Origin: CAZPBN01 sp964584935
GTDB lineage: Bacteria > Acidobacteriota > Aminicenantia > Aminicenantales > Aminicenantaceae
DNA length: 64,000 bases
NCBI GenBank assembly: GCA_964584935.1
Contig: CAZPBN010000002.1
Coordinates: 1 to 64,000 of the forward strand
Reading direction: 5' to 3'
The notes below the pieces were generated by a model. It did no database searches and had not been told where the DNA came from. It saw only the letters and a program-made list of their open reading frames with translations. Shown one piece after another: positions 26,235 through 35,614 of the stretch. Within the stretch, counting starts at the first letter, position 1; every line of letters begins with the position of its first letter. The position numbers were made by a program, and so were the translations under genes.

Positions 26235-26958
26235 TATAATCACTATATTCCCCGATATATTCGGGAGCTTTTTTTCGAGAGGAGTTATAAACAAAGCATT
26301 AGAAAAGGGATTACTAGAAATTCGTATTCATGACTTAAGAGATTTCACTAATGATAAACACAGACAAGTTGACGACCGGCCTTTTGGAGGAGGACCAGGG
26401 ATGGTTCTTAAAGTCGAACCCGTTTTTAATGCTGTCAAGGAGATAAAACAAAAGGAAACGAGCCCTGTATATTTATTGTCTCCACAAGGAAAAAAATTTG
26501 ACTTTTCCTTTGCAGGTAAAATGGCCCAAAGAGAACAAATTGTCCTGATATGCGGACGTTATGAAGGAGTGGATGAAAGAGTGAGGGAGAACATAATCAC
26601 GGATGAGATTTCAATTGGGGACTATATACTCACCGGAGGAGAGATTGCGGCTATTGTACTTATCGATGCCGTTTCACGATTCGTTTCCCAGGTTGTGGGA
26701 AAAAGTGAATCGGTTCAATGTGATTCTTTCTACAACGGCTTGTTGGATTTTCCCCATTACACCCGCCCCAGGGATTTCAAAGGAATGAAGGTTCCGGATG
26801 TTCTTTTTTCTGGAAATCATGAACAAATCAAATACTGGCGGCAGAAGAAATCATTGGAAAAGACAATGGATATGAGGCCTGATCTTTTGGAAAAGAAAGA
26901 AATAACTCCAGAAGAAAAAAAAATTCTTAAGGAAATAAAGAAAGAAAAGAAAGGATAG
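26224..26958 (+). CDS. trmD: tRNA (guanine37-N1)-methyltransferase
   Basis: TrmD methylates G37 of tRNAs to prevent +1 slippage. The 244 residues start [20 protein letters not shown], with [19 protein letters not shown] near 54-72. The knot with the SAM site is [11 protein letters not shown] near 114 and [12 protein letters not shown] near 134. DFPHYTRP is also present. The ATG overlaps the end of rimM by 11 bp, so the two are coupled. Confidence 0.97.
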   Translation: MRFDIITIFPDIFGSFFSRGVINKALEKGLLEIRIHDLRDFTNDKHRQVDDRPFGGGPGMVLKVEPVFNAVKEIKQKETSPVYLLSPQGKKFDFSFAGKMAQREQIVLICGRYEGVDERVRENIITDEISIGDYILTGGEIAAIVLIDAVSRFVSQVVGKSESVQCDSFYNGLLDFPHYTRPRDFKGMKVPDVLFSGNHEQIKYWRQKKSLEKTMDMRPDLLEKKEITPEEKKILKEIKKEKKG

Positions 26959-26962
26959 AGAA

Positions 26963-27304
26963 ATGACTTTGAGTGATATGATAGAAAAAAATCAGTTAAG
27001 AAACAATGCTGAATCTTTTAATGTGGGAGACACGGTTAAGGTTCATGTGATTATTAGAGAGGGAGAAAAAGAAAGAATTCAGATTTTCAGGGGAGATGTG
27101 ATTAAAATAAAAGGTAGTAATCTGGGAAAAACCTTCACAGTTCGAAAAGTATCTTTTGGTATAGGGACAGAACGGATATTTCCCTATCATTCTAAAATGA
27201 TTAAAAAAATCGAAGTGGTGCGAAAAGGGAAAGTGCGAAGAGCAAAATTATACTACCTGAGAAAATTAAGAGGTAAAGCGACCAAAATAAAGGAAGCGAG
27301 TTAA
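26963..27304 (+). CDS. rplS: 50S ribosomal protein L19
   Basis: L19 sits at the 30S-50S interface. The 113 residues contain [26 protein letters not shown] and the C-terminal [23 protein letters not shown], both family signatures. It starts four bases after trmD. It closes the ribosomal operon, though rnhB follows on the same strand after 81 bp. Confidence 0.97.
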   Translation: MTLSDMIEKNQLRNNAESFNVGDTVKVHVIIREGEKERIQIFRGDVIKIKGSNLGKTFTVRKVSFGIGTERIFPYHSKMIKKIEVVRKGKVRRAKLYYLRKLRGKATKIKEAS

Positions 27305-27385
27305 ATAATATTTTTTTTAACGAAATATGCTTGTTTTTGGGAAAAAAAGTCAATGATTTTTTATTTTTCCTGTTTTTCGGATTGA

Positions 27386-28030
27386 TTGTCTTTGAAATTG
27401 AATAATTCAAAAGTGCCTGATTTCAAAATAGAACAAAGCATCATTCAAAAAAAAATTATAAATATTGCAGGAATTGATGAAGCAGGAAGGGGCGCCATAT
27501 TCGGGCCTGTGGTGGCGGCTGCTGTATCTTTTCCTGATTTTATTATTTCAGGAAAGAGCATTCCTTTTTGGGCAAAAGAAATCAATGATTCAAAAATACT
27601 TTCTCCGGAAAAAAGAAAAAAAGCTGCCCGATTGATTGTCATGAATGCAAAATGTATTGGGGTTGGTTTTGTTTCCAATTTTGATATAGACCGTAAGAAT
27701 ATTTACCAGGCTTCATTGGAAGCCATGGTAAAAGCGGTGAAAAACATGTCAGTATATCCAGATTATATTTTGGTTGACGGCTATATTTTGAATGATGTAA
27801 ATTGTATTCAGAAGAGAGTGATCAAAGGAGACATGAAAAGTATATCCATAGCGGCAGCTTCCATAATCGCTAAAACGCTCAGAGATGAAATGATCATTCG
27901 TTTAGACCAAATATATGAAGGCTATTATTTGTCCAAGAATAAAGGTTATGGAACAAGAGAACATTATATGGCATTGAAAAGAAAAGGAGCCACTGCTTTT
28001 CACAGGTGGAGTTTTAATTTAAAGAAATAA
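27386..28030 (+). CDS. rnhB: ribonuclease HII
   Basis: RNase HII removes ribonucleotides and RNA primers from DNA. The 214-residue frame has IAGIDEAGRGAIFGPVVAAAV with the catalytic Asp-Glu pair near residue 30, NDSKILSPEKR, ILVDGYI with a further catalytic Asp near 130, and SIAAASIIAKTLRDEMI. No ATG lies before the catalytic DEAGRG, so a TTG (27386, 27392 or 27398) must be the start; the first is given. No good ribosome site is visible. It is two bases from the TPR gene that follows. Confidence 0.92.
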   Translation: MSLKLNNSKVPDFKIEQSIIQKKIINIAGIDEAGRGAIFGPVVAAAVSFPDFIISGKSIPFWAKEINDSKILSPEKRKKAARLIVMNAKCIGVGFVSNFDIDRKNIYQASLEAMVKAVKNMSVYPDYILVDGYILNDVNCIQKRVIKGDMKSISIAAASIIAKTLRDEMIIRLDQIYEGYYLSKNKGYGTREHYMALKRKGATAFHRWSFNLKK

Positions 28031-28031
28031 A

Positions 28032-30110
28032 ATGGTTTCAGAAAAAGAGAAAGCGAAACTGCTTAACCTAGGAGAAAAATACACCAAAAAAGGAAAATTG
28101 CTGGAAGCTGTCGATGTGTACGAACGATTGTTGAAAGAAGAAAGCCGAGATATCAATATTCGAAATATCATCGGAGATTTATATATAAAATTAAAGAAAG
28201 AAGACAAAGCCATAGAACATTTTAAAATGATTGCTCAGCATTATAAGGAAAAAGGTTTGCACACCAAACTAATGGCAGTTTATAAGAAAATAAGCAAACT
28301 GGATCCTGGAAATATTGAAGTATCTTTACAGTTAGCAGATCTTTATTCAAATTTGGGTTTTTATAGCGAAGCGAAAGAAGAATATTTAGCAGCAGCCAAA
28401 ATTTTAAAGAGGGAAAACAGAATTAGAGAAGCCATTTCTTTATACGAAAAAATTTTAAAATTTGATAAGGGAGATATTGACTGTCGGCTTTCTCTGGCTG
28501 AGCTTTATAAAGAAGAAGATATGATTAGCCAAGCAGTGGTTAAACTCAATGAAGTGGCTGAATCCATGATGAATAAAAAGGAAACCCAGGAAGCCGAAGA
28601 GATACTTAACTCAGCCATAGAGCTTCACAGTGGCCATGAACGAACCTTAGCCAATTATATTGAACTTTTAAAGAAAGAAGATAGAAAAGATGAAGCCTAT
28701 CTATTTCTGGACACAGTTCTTGGAGAAAATAAAGATAATATTAAAGCACTGACCCTTTTAGGAAAACTCTATTATGAAGAAAAAGATTTTGAAAAAGCCG
28801 AGGAGGTATTTTCTAAAGCTTTTTCTTTAGATGAAACGAATAATGAAGTTAGAGTCAAATTGGGAAATATTTGTATTCAAAAGAGAGATTGTGACCGAGC
28901 GTTTGAACTGTTTGAGCCGCTTGTAAATGTTTTTATTAAAAATAGAAAATACAATAAAGCCATAGGGCTATTAGGACTTATACTGAAAAGTAAAGAGCCT
29001 CATATTCCAACCTTGGAAAAGCTGGCTTCGATCTATAAGTTAAAAAATGAAAAAGAGAATTTAAAGGTCATTTCAAGAGTTATGCTGGAAGCGTATTTGA
29101 AAAACGGCATGGATAAGGATGCCCTCTCTCATTTAAGAGAGATGGAAAAGCTCTTTCCAGATGATGATGAATGGAAAGAAAAGTATTCCAACTTAGGGAA
29201 GAAGATAGACCAAAAGGAAGAAAAAGAAATTCCTGATTCTGATGATGAAAGCAGGGCTGTTCAGAAGTCCTTTGAAAAAGTTGACCTCTATATAAAGCAG
29301 GGATTGATCAAGAATGCTAAAAAAGTCCTTGAAAAAATTAAGAAAAAATATCCTGGGAATATTGAGGTTGATAGAAGGATTGAAACATTTGAACTGGAAC
29401 ATGGCGACAGAATTGTGAAAGGTATTCCCTTGAAAAAGGAAAAAGCATTTATCGAAAGGATAAATGAAGTGATCAAAGCAGGCCCTCAAAATGGAATTCA
29501 GAATGAAAATAAAGAATTGAAAATTACGGCTGCAGATATATTTAAAGATACAGATATCATTCCAGAAGGAATGACCAAAGAAGATAACTACTACAATTTA
29601 TCTAATTCTGTTAGGGAAGAGCAGGATTCGATTAAAGATATAATGAAGCAGCAGAAAGAAGGTTATATCACAAATGTTGAAATGGGCCTTTTTGATATTG
29701 TCAGACAATTCAAGAAGTCTATTAAAGAAAAAATTGATAGCGCTGATTATGAAAGCCGGTACAATCTGGGATTGGCATTAATGGAACAAGAATTATATGA
29801 TGAAGCTATAGAAGAATTAAAAATTGCGTCCTGTGAAAAAAGCTTGGCACTGGAGTGCTGCAGCCTCATAAGTTATTGTTATCGTCAAAAGAAAGATTTT
29901 AAAGATGCTATCACCTGGATGGAAATGGCTTTAGACTTTGCCAAGGAGGGATCCAATCAATCCTTTGAGTTGAAATATGAACTCGCTTCCATTTACGAAG
30001 AGTCTAATAGCATAAAAAAAGCCTTGAGTCTTTATGATGAAGTAAAGAATTGGAATTCCAATTACAGGAATATTGAGAAAAAAATAGATAAACTTGAATC
30101 CCGCCAGTGA
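28032..30110 (+). CDS. large tetratricopeptide-repeat protein
   Basis: This 692-residue protein consists mostly of TPR repeats, visible as recurring A-x-x-x-Y/L-x-x-x-L and G-x-Y-x-x-A units from residue 10 to about 370 and again from about 570 to 690. The middle (about 380-560) is Lys/Glu-rich and less regular. It has no signal peptide or membrane segment, so it is cytosolic and probably a scaffold. It starts one base after rnhB. A sigma-54 activator follows, but no functional link is proven. I do not recognise it further. Confidence 0.8.
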   Translation: MVSEKEKAKLLNLGEKYTKKGKLLEAVDVYERLLKEESRDINIRNIIGDLYIKLKKEDKAIEHFKMIAQHYKEKGLHTKLMAVYKKISKLDPGNIEVSLQLADLYSNLGFYSEAKEEYLAAAKILKRENRIREAISLYEKILKFDKGDIDCRLSLAELYKEEDMISQAVVKLNEVAESMMNKKETQEAEEILNSAIELHSGHERTLANYIELLKKEDRKDEAYLFLDTVLGENKDNIKALTLLGKLYYEEKDFEKAEEVFSKAFSLDETNNEVRVKLGNICIQKRDCDRAFELFEPLVNVFIKNRKYNKAIGLLGLILKSKEPHIPTLEKLASIYKLKNEKENLKVISRVMLEAYLKNGMDKDALSHLREMEKLFPDDDEWKEKYSNLGKKIDQKEEKEIPDSDDESRAVQKSFEKVDLYIKQGLIKNAKKVLEKIKKKYPGNIEVDRRIETFELEHGDRIVKGIPLKKEKAFIERINEVIKAGPQNGIQNENKELKITAADIFKDTDIIPEGMTKEDNYYNLSNSVREEQDSIKDIMKQQKEGYITNVEMGLFDIVRQFKKSIKEKIDSADYESRYNLGLALMEQELYDEAIEELKIASCEKSLALECCSLISYCYRQKKDFKDAITWMEMALDFAKEGSNQSFELKYELASIYEESNSIKKALSLYDEVKNWNSNYRNIEKKIDKLESRQ

Positions 30111-30247
30111 ATTTATATTCCTCTTCTTTTCCCTTGAGTGAGAAAAATCCTTAAATTACCACGTTATTTTTACTGAAATAAGACAAAAAGAAAATCAATA
30201 AAGTCTGATTTTTTGAATTTATCAGAAAAAATTCTTAAAGAATAACA

Positions 30248-31633
30248 ATGTCAAATTCATGCCCTTTGTCAATTATTAAACTGCTGGATTTGATTAAGGA
30301 AGAAATCCATGCCGATTATGTGGCTGTTCTGCTCATAAATGGAAATAGTCAGATTATCTATAAACAATCCCGGCAAAATAATGGGTCCAAAAGTCATAAA
30401 GATTATTTGGATATTGTGAAGAAAGCTCTTAAAGAAAAACAGCTTATTTTTGTTGATGGAATGAATGAACCAATGAACAAGGGGAAGAAAGTCCTTTGCT
30501 TACCTCTCCTATTTGAGAATAAAGCAGGCGGAGTTCTTTATCTTGAAAGACATAGCCGATATGGAATGTTTTCCAGTGAACAGGTTGAGATTTTCGTTGA
30601 ATTTTCGAAACCCATTTGCACCTTACTTAAAATCCGTTCTGGATTTAAGTTCATCAAAGAAAAGTATAAAGATTATTCTTGGTCTATGCTGGTTGGAAAG
30701 AGCACCTTGTTTTCTCAAGTATTGGATTTGATAGAAAAAGTGAAAGACAATAAAGCTCCCGTTTTTATTTATGGGGAAAGCGGGACAGGAAAAGAGCTGG
30801 TTGCCCGGGCAATCCATAAGGGGGGATCAAGGGAAAGAGGACAGTTTATTGCTGTGAATTGTGGTGCGATTCCTGATTATTTATTGGAAAGTGAATTATT
30901 TGGTTTTACCAAAGGAGCTTTTACCGGGGCTGTGAGAAGTAAATCCGGTCTCATTGAAGAAGCGACCGGAGGGACTTTGTTTTTAGATGAAATCGGAGAT
31001 TTGCCTTTGAAACTACAGGCAAAACTATTGCGTTTCCTTCAGGATAAGGAGATAAGAAGAATAGGTGAAAACAAAGCCCGGTATGTGGATGTTCGTTTTT
31101 TGAGTGCAACCAATAAAAATATTGAAAAAGAGGTTGAAGCAAGAAATTTTAGAGAAGATTTGTATTACAGGCTTAATATAATAAAAATTAAAATTCCTCC
31201 TTTAAGGGAAAGAAAAGAAGATATCCTACTGCTGTTGAATCATTTCGTTGAGAAATACGGTAAAGAAATGAATCGGGAAAAAGTTCATTTTACTCCTCAA
31301 GCTTTGGATATTTTGGTTAATTATTCCTGGCCTGGAAATGTCAGGGAATTGGAAAATGAAGTACAGAAATGTCTGATCATTTCCGGAAATGATAGTATTA
31401 TTAAGCATGAATTCATTTCTTCGAATATAAGGAAAAAAGCAAGCCATCATTTTTCTCATACATATGATTTTTGTAAAGCAAGGATGGAATTTGAAAAGAG
31501 ATTTATTAATAAAGCTTTAGCCCGATTTGATTATAATAAAACCCGGACTGCAAACCAACTTGGATTGAGCCGCCAGGGTCTTTTTAAATTGATTAAAAAA
31601 TACGGCATTCAGGTTCTAGATGGTAAGGACTGA
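30248..31633 (+). CDS. sigma-54-dependent transcriptional activator with GAF sensor
   Basis: This 461-residue activator has an N-terminal GAF-like sensor (about 10-150), an AAA+ domain and a Fis-type helix-turn-helix. The AAA+ domain has GESGTGKELVARAIH near 178, the sigma-54 contact loop GAFTGA near 220, the Walker B stretch GTLFLDEIGDLP, and SWPGNVRELENEVQKC. The C-terminus reads RTANQLGLSRQGLFKLIKKY. There is no receiver domain, so control is by ligand or partner. No Shine-Dalgarno site is present. A weak TTGAAT-17-TAAAGA promoter would start transcription at the ATG. Its targets are unknown; a sigma-54 promoter lies at 52609. Confidence 0.93.
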   Translation: MSNSCPLSIIKLLDLIKEEIHADYVAVLLINGNSQIIYKQSRQNNGSKSHKDYLDIVKKALKEKQLIFVDGMNEPMNKGKKVLCLPLLFENKAGGVLYLERHSRYGMFSSEQVEIFVEFSKPICTLLKIRSGFKFIKEKYKDYSWSMLVGKSTLFSQVLDLIEKVKDNKAPVFIYGESGTGKELVARAIHKGGSRERGQFIAVNCGAIPDYLLESELFGFTKGAFTGAVRSKSGLIEEATGGTLFLDEIGDLPLKLQAKLLRFLQDKEIRRIGENKARYVDVRFLSATNKNIEKEVEARNFREDLYYRLNIIKIKIPPLRERKEDILLLLNHFVEKYGKEMNREKVHFTPQALDILVNYSWPGNVRELENEVQKCLIISGNDSIIKHEFISSNIRKKASHHFSHTYDFCKARMEFEKRFINKALARFDYNKTRTANQLGLSRQGLFKLIKKYGIQVLDGKD

Positions 31634-31687
31634 TGATTGACTTATATACACTGGAAATTGAGCTGTTTTTTTGTTAAATTATATTTG

Positions 31688-31963
31688 ATGGAAAAAGATA
31701 ATAAGAAAGAAAGAATATATGAGTTGGTTTGTCCTTTATGCCATTCCATTCTCTGGATAGATTCAATTGATCGAAAAATTATTAAATTTGAAAAAAGTGG
31801 TGGAAAGAAAAAAAAACATTGGGATGAGTTGTTGATAAATGAGAAAAAAAAGAAAGAAGAAATGGACAGAAAGTTTGAAACCACATCAGAACTGGAAAAA
31901 ATAAAACTCAAGAAAGCAGAAGAAAAATTTAAAAAAGCTCTTTCTGAAGCTGATTCTAAGTGA
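31688..31963 (+). CDS. small CxxC coiled-coil protein, unknown
   Basis: This 91-residue protein begins with a short motif VCPLCHS near residue 15, a single CxxC that could bind half a zinc site or act in a dimer. The rest is a highly charged Lys/Glu helix, probably a coiled coil, from about 40 to 91. An upstream TTG gives 17 more residues but sits in a likely promoter, so the ATG is chosen. It follows the sigma-54 activator in the same direction. I do not recognise a family. Confidence 0.6.
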   Translation: MEKDNKKERIYELVCPLCHSILWIDSIDRKIIKFEKSGGKKKKHWDELLINEKKKKEEMDRKFETTSELEKIKLKKAEEKFKKALSEADSK

Positions 31964-31973
31964 CGGACTGAGT

Positions 31974-33389
31974 TTAACTTCCTATATTGGTTTCATCTTC
32001 TCTTATTTTGGGAGCCATGGTGAAATTAGTGAATCCAAAAATAATCAGAATCAATACAGCTGTGTAATTCATTATAGCCCAGGGAAGATAGGAAAATGTG
32101 GATACATCAAGAGCGCCTGTTATGTAAACACCAGCCATACTCCAGGGGACAAGGGGAACAATGATGGCTCCACTTTCTTCGATGATTCGGGATAAATTTT
32201 TGGCAGCCAGTCCCTTTTTCTTGTATATAGGAGATAAAAGTTCTCCAGGAATGATCATGGAGAGATAAGAACTCCCTGTTACCAGAGCAGTGACAATGGC
32301 AGTCCCTACTGTGGTGAGAACGATACTGGATGTTTTTTTTGCAAATTTCATTACTTTTTCAAGGATTACCGAGAGTAATCCGGTTCTCTGCATAATTCCG
32401 CCAAAACTAAAAGCAGTGAAAGCAACAAGTTGGGTTTCCATCATACTCATCATTCCGCCCCTTGATATAAGTTGATCCACTTGTTCGATTCCTGTGTGAG
32501 ATTGATAGCCGGTGTTCAGGGCTGTTGCCACTTCTACCACCGAAGCTTTTTGAAAAATAACGGCGAGAATTCCCGCAATGAAGGAGGAAAGAAGCATGCC
32601 CGGGATAGTGGGCTTTTTTGTTGCTGCGAAATAAAAAACAACGACCATAGGTAGGAGTAAAAGGATGTTGAAATTGAAATTTTTCTTCAGAGTTTGAGTG
32701 ATGATATTCATGGTTTCAGAACTTATGCTTTCTGATCCGTATTTGAGTCCCACAATAAAATAAATAAAGAGTCCGATAAGCCAGGCAGGGGTTGCAGACC
32801 AGAGCATATGTTTGATGTGATCAAAGAGATTTGAACCGGCGGCAACAGGAGCCAGGTTGGTGACATCTGAAAAAGGAGACATTTTGTCCCCGAAGTATGC
32901 TCCAGCCACGATGGCACCTGCCGCGGGACCCAGTGGGATTCCAAGCCCCATTGCAATTCCTATAAAAGCGACACCAAGAGTTCCTATGGTCCCCCAGGAA
33001 GTGCCGGTTGACAAGGATGTGAGAGAACAGACAAAACAGGCTGTTACCAGAAAATACTTTGGAGATATTAATTTGAGACCGTAATAAATGATCATAGGGA
33101 TTGTTCCACTGGCGATCCATGCTCCGATGAGAATCCCCACACAAAGCATTATCAATATAGCTGGCATGGCTTTATGAATGCTGTCAACAATTCCTTCTTC
33201 CATCTCTTTCCATTTAAAGCGTAGAATAAAGCCTAAGCATCCGGTTATGAATGCTGCGGATACTAGAAGAACTTGAGGCTGTATTTGATAAACGCCATAG
33301 CCTATACCTAGAAGAAGAACCATGGCGATAATAGGGATGAGAGCGGTTGCGATTCCAGGTTTCTTTTTGTTTGCTTGTTTTTCTTCCAT
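31974..33389 (-). CDS. NhaC-family Na+/H+ antiporter
   Basis: This 471-residue inner-membrane protein has about eleven to twelve hydrophobic segments. Family motifs are GTSWGTIGTLGVAFIGIAMGLGIPLGPAAG (given in parts: GTSWGTIGTLG and GIAMGLGIPLG) near 130-155 and SPFSDVTNLAPVAAGSNLFDHI region near 172. NhaC-type proteins exchange Na+ for H+ or amino-acid-related ions such as malate/lactate. It lies 13 bp downstream of the isoaspartyl dipeptidase gene, so it may import or balance ions for peptide use. The start has AAAGGA upstream. Confidence 0.9.
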   Translation of the reverse strand: MEEKQANKKKPGIATALIPIIAMVLLLGIGYGVYQIQPQVLLVSAAFITGCLGFILRFKWKEMEEGIVDSIHKAMPAILIMLCVGILIGAWIASGTIPMIIYYGLKLISPKYFLVTACFVCSLTSLSTGTSWGTIGTLGVAFIGIAMGLGIPLGPAAGAIVAGAYFGDKMSPFSDVTNLAPVAAGSNLFDHIKHMLWSATPAWLIGLFIYFIVGLKYGSESISSETMNIITQTLKKNFNFNILLLLPMVVVFYFAATKKPTIPGMLLSSFIAGILAVIFQKASVVEVATALNTGYQSHTGIEQVDQLISRGGMMSMMETQLVAFTAFSFGGIMQRTGLLSVILEKVMKFAKKTSSIVLTTVGTAIVTALVTGSSYLSMIIPGELLSPIYKKKGLAAKNLSRIIEESGAIIVPLVPWSMAGVYITGALDVSTFSYLPWAIMNYTAVLILIIFGFTNFTMAPKIREDETNIGS

Positions 33390-33402
33390 TGAGTGAATTC
33401 CT

Positions 33403-34572
33403 TTAGCTGAATGTTCCTTTTGCGAGAAGAGTGCGGTCAGCTATCATCAGTCTTCCCATTGACAGTAAATCGGTTATATTCAAATCTTTGTCCATTATGA
33501 GCAAATCAGCGTCGTTTCCGGCTTTTATTTCTCCTTTTTTGTAGAGTTTGTAGAATTCTGCCGGATTTGTAGAAAATAATCTTATGGCATCTTCTATACT
33601 GATGATTTTATTTTTGATGAGAGAACAAAATCTGTTCAACAAATCTTTTTGAGTTGAGATACTCATTTCAATGAGTTGACCATTTTTGTCAAAAACGGGC
33701 AAGCTTCCGTTCCCATCAGAACTGATTGTTATTCTCTGGAGAGGGGCATTTTTTTTCAGGCATAGTTTTATTGCTGATTCTATATTAACTCCCCGGTTGT
33801 CTTCAGGAGACGGCCCGATACTGGCTGTCAGGTCAATAGTGCCTCCTTGAAGCAAAAAATCGATGCTCTGTTCAAGAAGACTTTTATTCCGGTTCACATG
33901 GGTTGGTATGACCTGTGTGGGAGGAATTTCTGTTTCTTTAATCAATTTGAACAGAAAATTTAATCGTTTGTCGCTATCGCCGATGTGCAGATGAAGAATT
34001 CCTGCTTTCCCCCCAACCATTCCTCCTACTCTGCATTCGGCTGTCAACCGAGCCAATTCTTCAAATGTTGGTTGTGACGATCGATGATCCGATATAGCAA
34101 TTTCTCCGGCTCCGATGACTTTATCTATTAAAACGAGATCAGAACGGATGCTTCCAGTGATGGTTTTGTTAGGAATTTCATAAGAGCCAGAAAACATATA
34201 TGTTGTGATTCCTTCGCTTTCAAGTGCTCTGGCTTTGGCTAAAAGCGATGTGAGATGACGGGTAATGGCATCTGTTCCCAAACAGCCGATCACAGTAGTG
34301 ACTCCACATCTGATAATATCTTCAATTCTTATTTCAGGAGTTCTGGATACAGGACCACCTTCTCCTCCTCCTCCTATAATATGAACATGAGAATCAATAA
34401 AGCCAGGAAGAACATATTTTTCAGATGCATCGATCTCAAAGGTCTTTAATCCTTTGATCTGAATTTCTCCGGGATTACTGATAGCTTCGATGGCATTTTC
34501 TGAGATAAGGATATCTTTTTTTCCAAGGTTAATGGGAGATATAATAGTTCCATTTCTTATAATAGTTAACAT
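33403..34572 (-). CDS. iadA: isoaspartyl dipeptidase
   Basis: IadA cleaves beta-aspartyl dipeptides released from damaged or degraded proteins. The 389-residue amidohydrolase has SHVHIIGGGGEGGP with the metal ligands His62 and His64 and the substrate-binding Glu. It also has SDLVLIDKVIGAGEIAISDH with the likely carboxylated Lys, HLHIGDSD, THVNRN and ISSDGNGSLP with the last ligands. The pattern matches the E. coli enzyme closely. It has an AAAGGAGG site. It leads the two-gene operon with the NhaC antiporter. Confidence 0.94.
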   Translation of the reverse strand: MLTIIRNGTIISPINLGKKDILISENAIEAISNPGEIQIKGLKTFEIDASEKYVLPGFIDSHVHIIGGGGEGGPVSRTPEIRIEDIIRCGVTTVIGCLGTDAITRHLTSLLAKARALESEGITTYMFSGSYEIPNKTITGSIRSDLVLIDKVIGAGEIAISDHRSSQPTFEELARLTAECRVGGMVGGKAGILHLHIGDSDKRLNFLFKLIKETEIPPTQVIPTHVNRNKSLLEQSIDFLLQGGTIDLTASIGPSPEDNRGVNIESAIKLCLKKNAPLQRITISSDGNGSLPVFDKNGQLIEMSISTQKDLLNRFCSLIKNKIISIEDAIRLFSTNPAEFYKLYKKGEIKAGNDADLLIMDKDLNITDLLSMGRLMIADRTLLAKGTFS

Positions 34573-34621
34573 TATTGCCTCCTTTATATTCTATGAGAGG
34601 TCTTTATTTAAGTAATAAGAT

Positions 34622-34650
34622 AAATTATCATTTGTACTTTTTATTTTCAA
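34622..34650 (-). promoter_or_regulatory. promoter for iadA-nhaC
   Basis: On the minus strand TTGAAA (34650-34645) and TAATTT (34627-34622) are separated by 17 bp. The leader to the iadA ATG is about 40 nt and holds AAAGGAGG. Confidence 0.45.
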
Positions 34651-34665
34651 GGAGAATAATTTTTT

Positions 34666-35469
34666 TTGAAATTTGAATCGACTTTTATTAAAATAGAGAG
34701 AATTTGTAAACAAATGAAAACTTTTGAGAAGGAATTAGAAAGATTTTCTCCTGTTATCCGCAGGCTTTCCAATCTTTCTCTTTTATTTAAAAAAGTAGTG
34801 GTTAAGGGGGAAGAAAATTTTGTGAAAGAAGGCCCCAATATAATCATAGGAAATCATATAGGGACTTTTAAGGATATTGCCGTTTTGTTTAAATATGTGC
34901 CAAGACCGATATTTTTTACGGCAAATAAAATGATTTTTGATAAAGATGAACTGAATTCTCTCGTCCAAAAACATCTTAAAAGAAACCTGAAGGATTTTGG
35001 TATGGTTTTGGATAGATTGATCAATCCTGTAAAAATGGCTTTGATTAAATACATTTCCCGTAATATCAGTAAGATCGGGACCATACCTGTAGATCTAGAC
35101 GCGAAAAAAAGATTGGCATTTTATAATTGCCAGAAATATTTGAGGACCCAAAAAGCTATTATTGCTCTTCAGGGAAGGGGAAGAGTTATGCTAGATCTAC
35201 CCAATCCTTATGTGTTTCCTTTTAGAAAAGGGGCTTCAATTTTATCCTATAATCTTCATAAGGAAGGCATTTCAGTCCCTGTGACTCCGATCGCTATATA
35301 TGGAACCCAAATTCCTTTGTTCATACCAGGAGTGGTTAAATTGAATATTGGAAAACCCATGTATATAATGGATTATCTATCCAATGAAGCGACCGAAACA
35401 ATTAACCGCTTTAAAGATGTGCTTGAACAAAGAGTCAGAATGCTGTTCAAAGAGCTTATTGAAAAGTAG
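34666..35469 (+). CDS. PlsC-like 1-acyl-glycerol-phosphate acyltransferase family protein
   Basis: This 267-residue protein looks like a membrane-peripheral acyltransferase. It contains IIIGNHIGTFKD near 63-74, GAGRVMLD-like ALQGRGRVML near 165, and FRKGASILSYN, the FP-EG-type block. In the canonical family the His and Asp are four residues apart (H-x4-D); here the spacing is H-x5-D. The substrate could be lysophosphatidic acid or another acyl acceptor. TTG 34666 has AAGGAG upstream; ATG 34714 is the alternative. It stands alone between divergent and convergent genes. Confidence 0.7.
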   Translation: MKFESTFIKIERICKQMKTFEKELERFSPVIRRLSNLSLLFKKVVVKGEENFVKEGPNIIIGNHIGTFKDIAVLFKYVPRPIFFTANKMIFDKDELNSLVQKHLKRNLKDFGMVLDRLINPVKMALIKYISRNISKIGTIPVDLDAKKRLAFYNCQKYLRTQKAIIALQGRGRVMLDLPNPYVFPFRKGASILSYNLHKEGISVPVTPIAIYGTQIPLFIPGVVKLNIGKPMYIMDYLSNEATETINRFKDVLEQRVRMLFKELIEK

Positions 35470-35484
35470 ATTGTTTCCCGTCTT

Positions 35485-35610
35485 CAATTTCTTCAACGCA
35501 ATTAACGCGATTAAGGCAACGAACGCATTTTCCAGTTTTGATTAAAAATAAGGTAAATAGGTAAAGTGTCCCCTCTTTCTCTCTTTCTTACGCGATTAAC
35601 TCAATTCACT
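35485..35610. repeat. short degenerate repeats of the AACGCGATT type
   Basis: The gap after the acyltransferase holds AACGCAATT, AACGCGATT, AAGGCAACG and AACGCATTT in tandem at 35495-35530, and ACGCGATTAACTCAATTCAC at 35590-35609. A related ATGCGATCAACGCAAT lies at 37618-37633. AAAGTGTCCCCT at 35563-35574 recalls the GGGGGCACTTC string at 3086-3096. No gene is visible. Confidence 0.4.
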
Positions 35611-35614
35611 TTAT

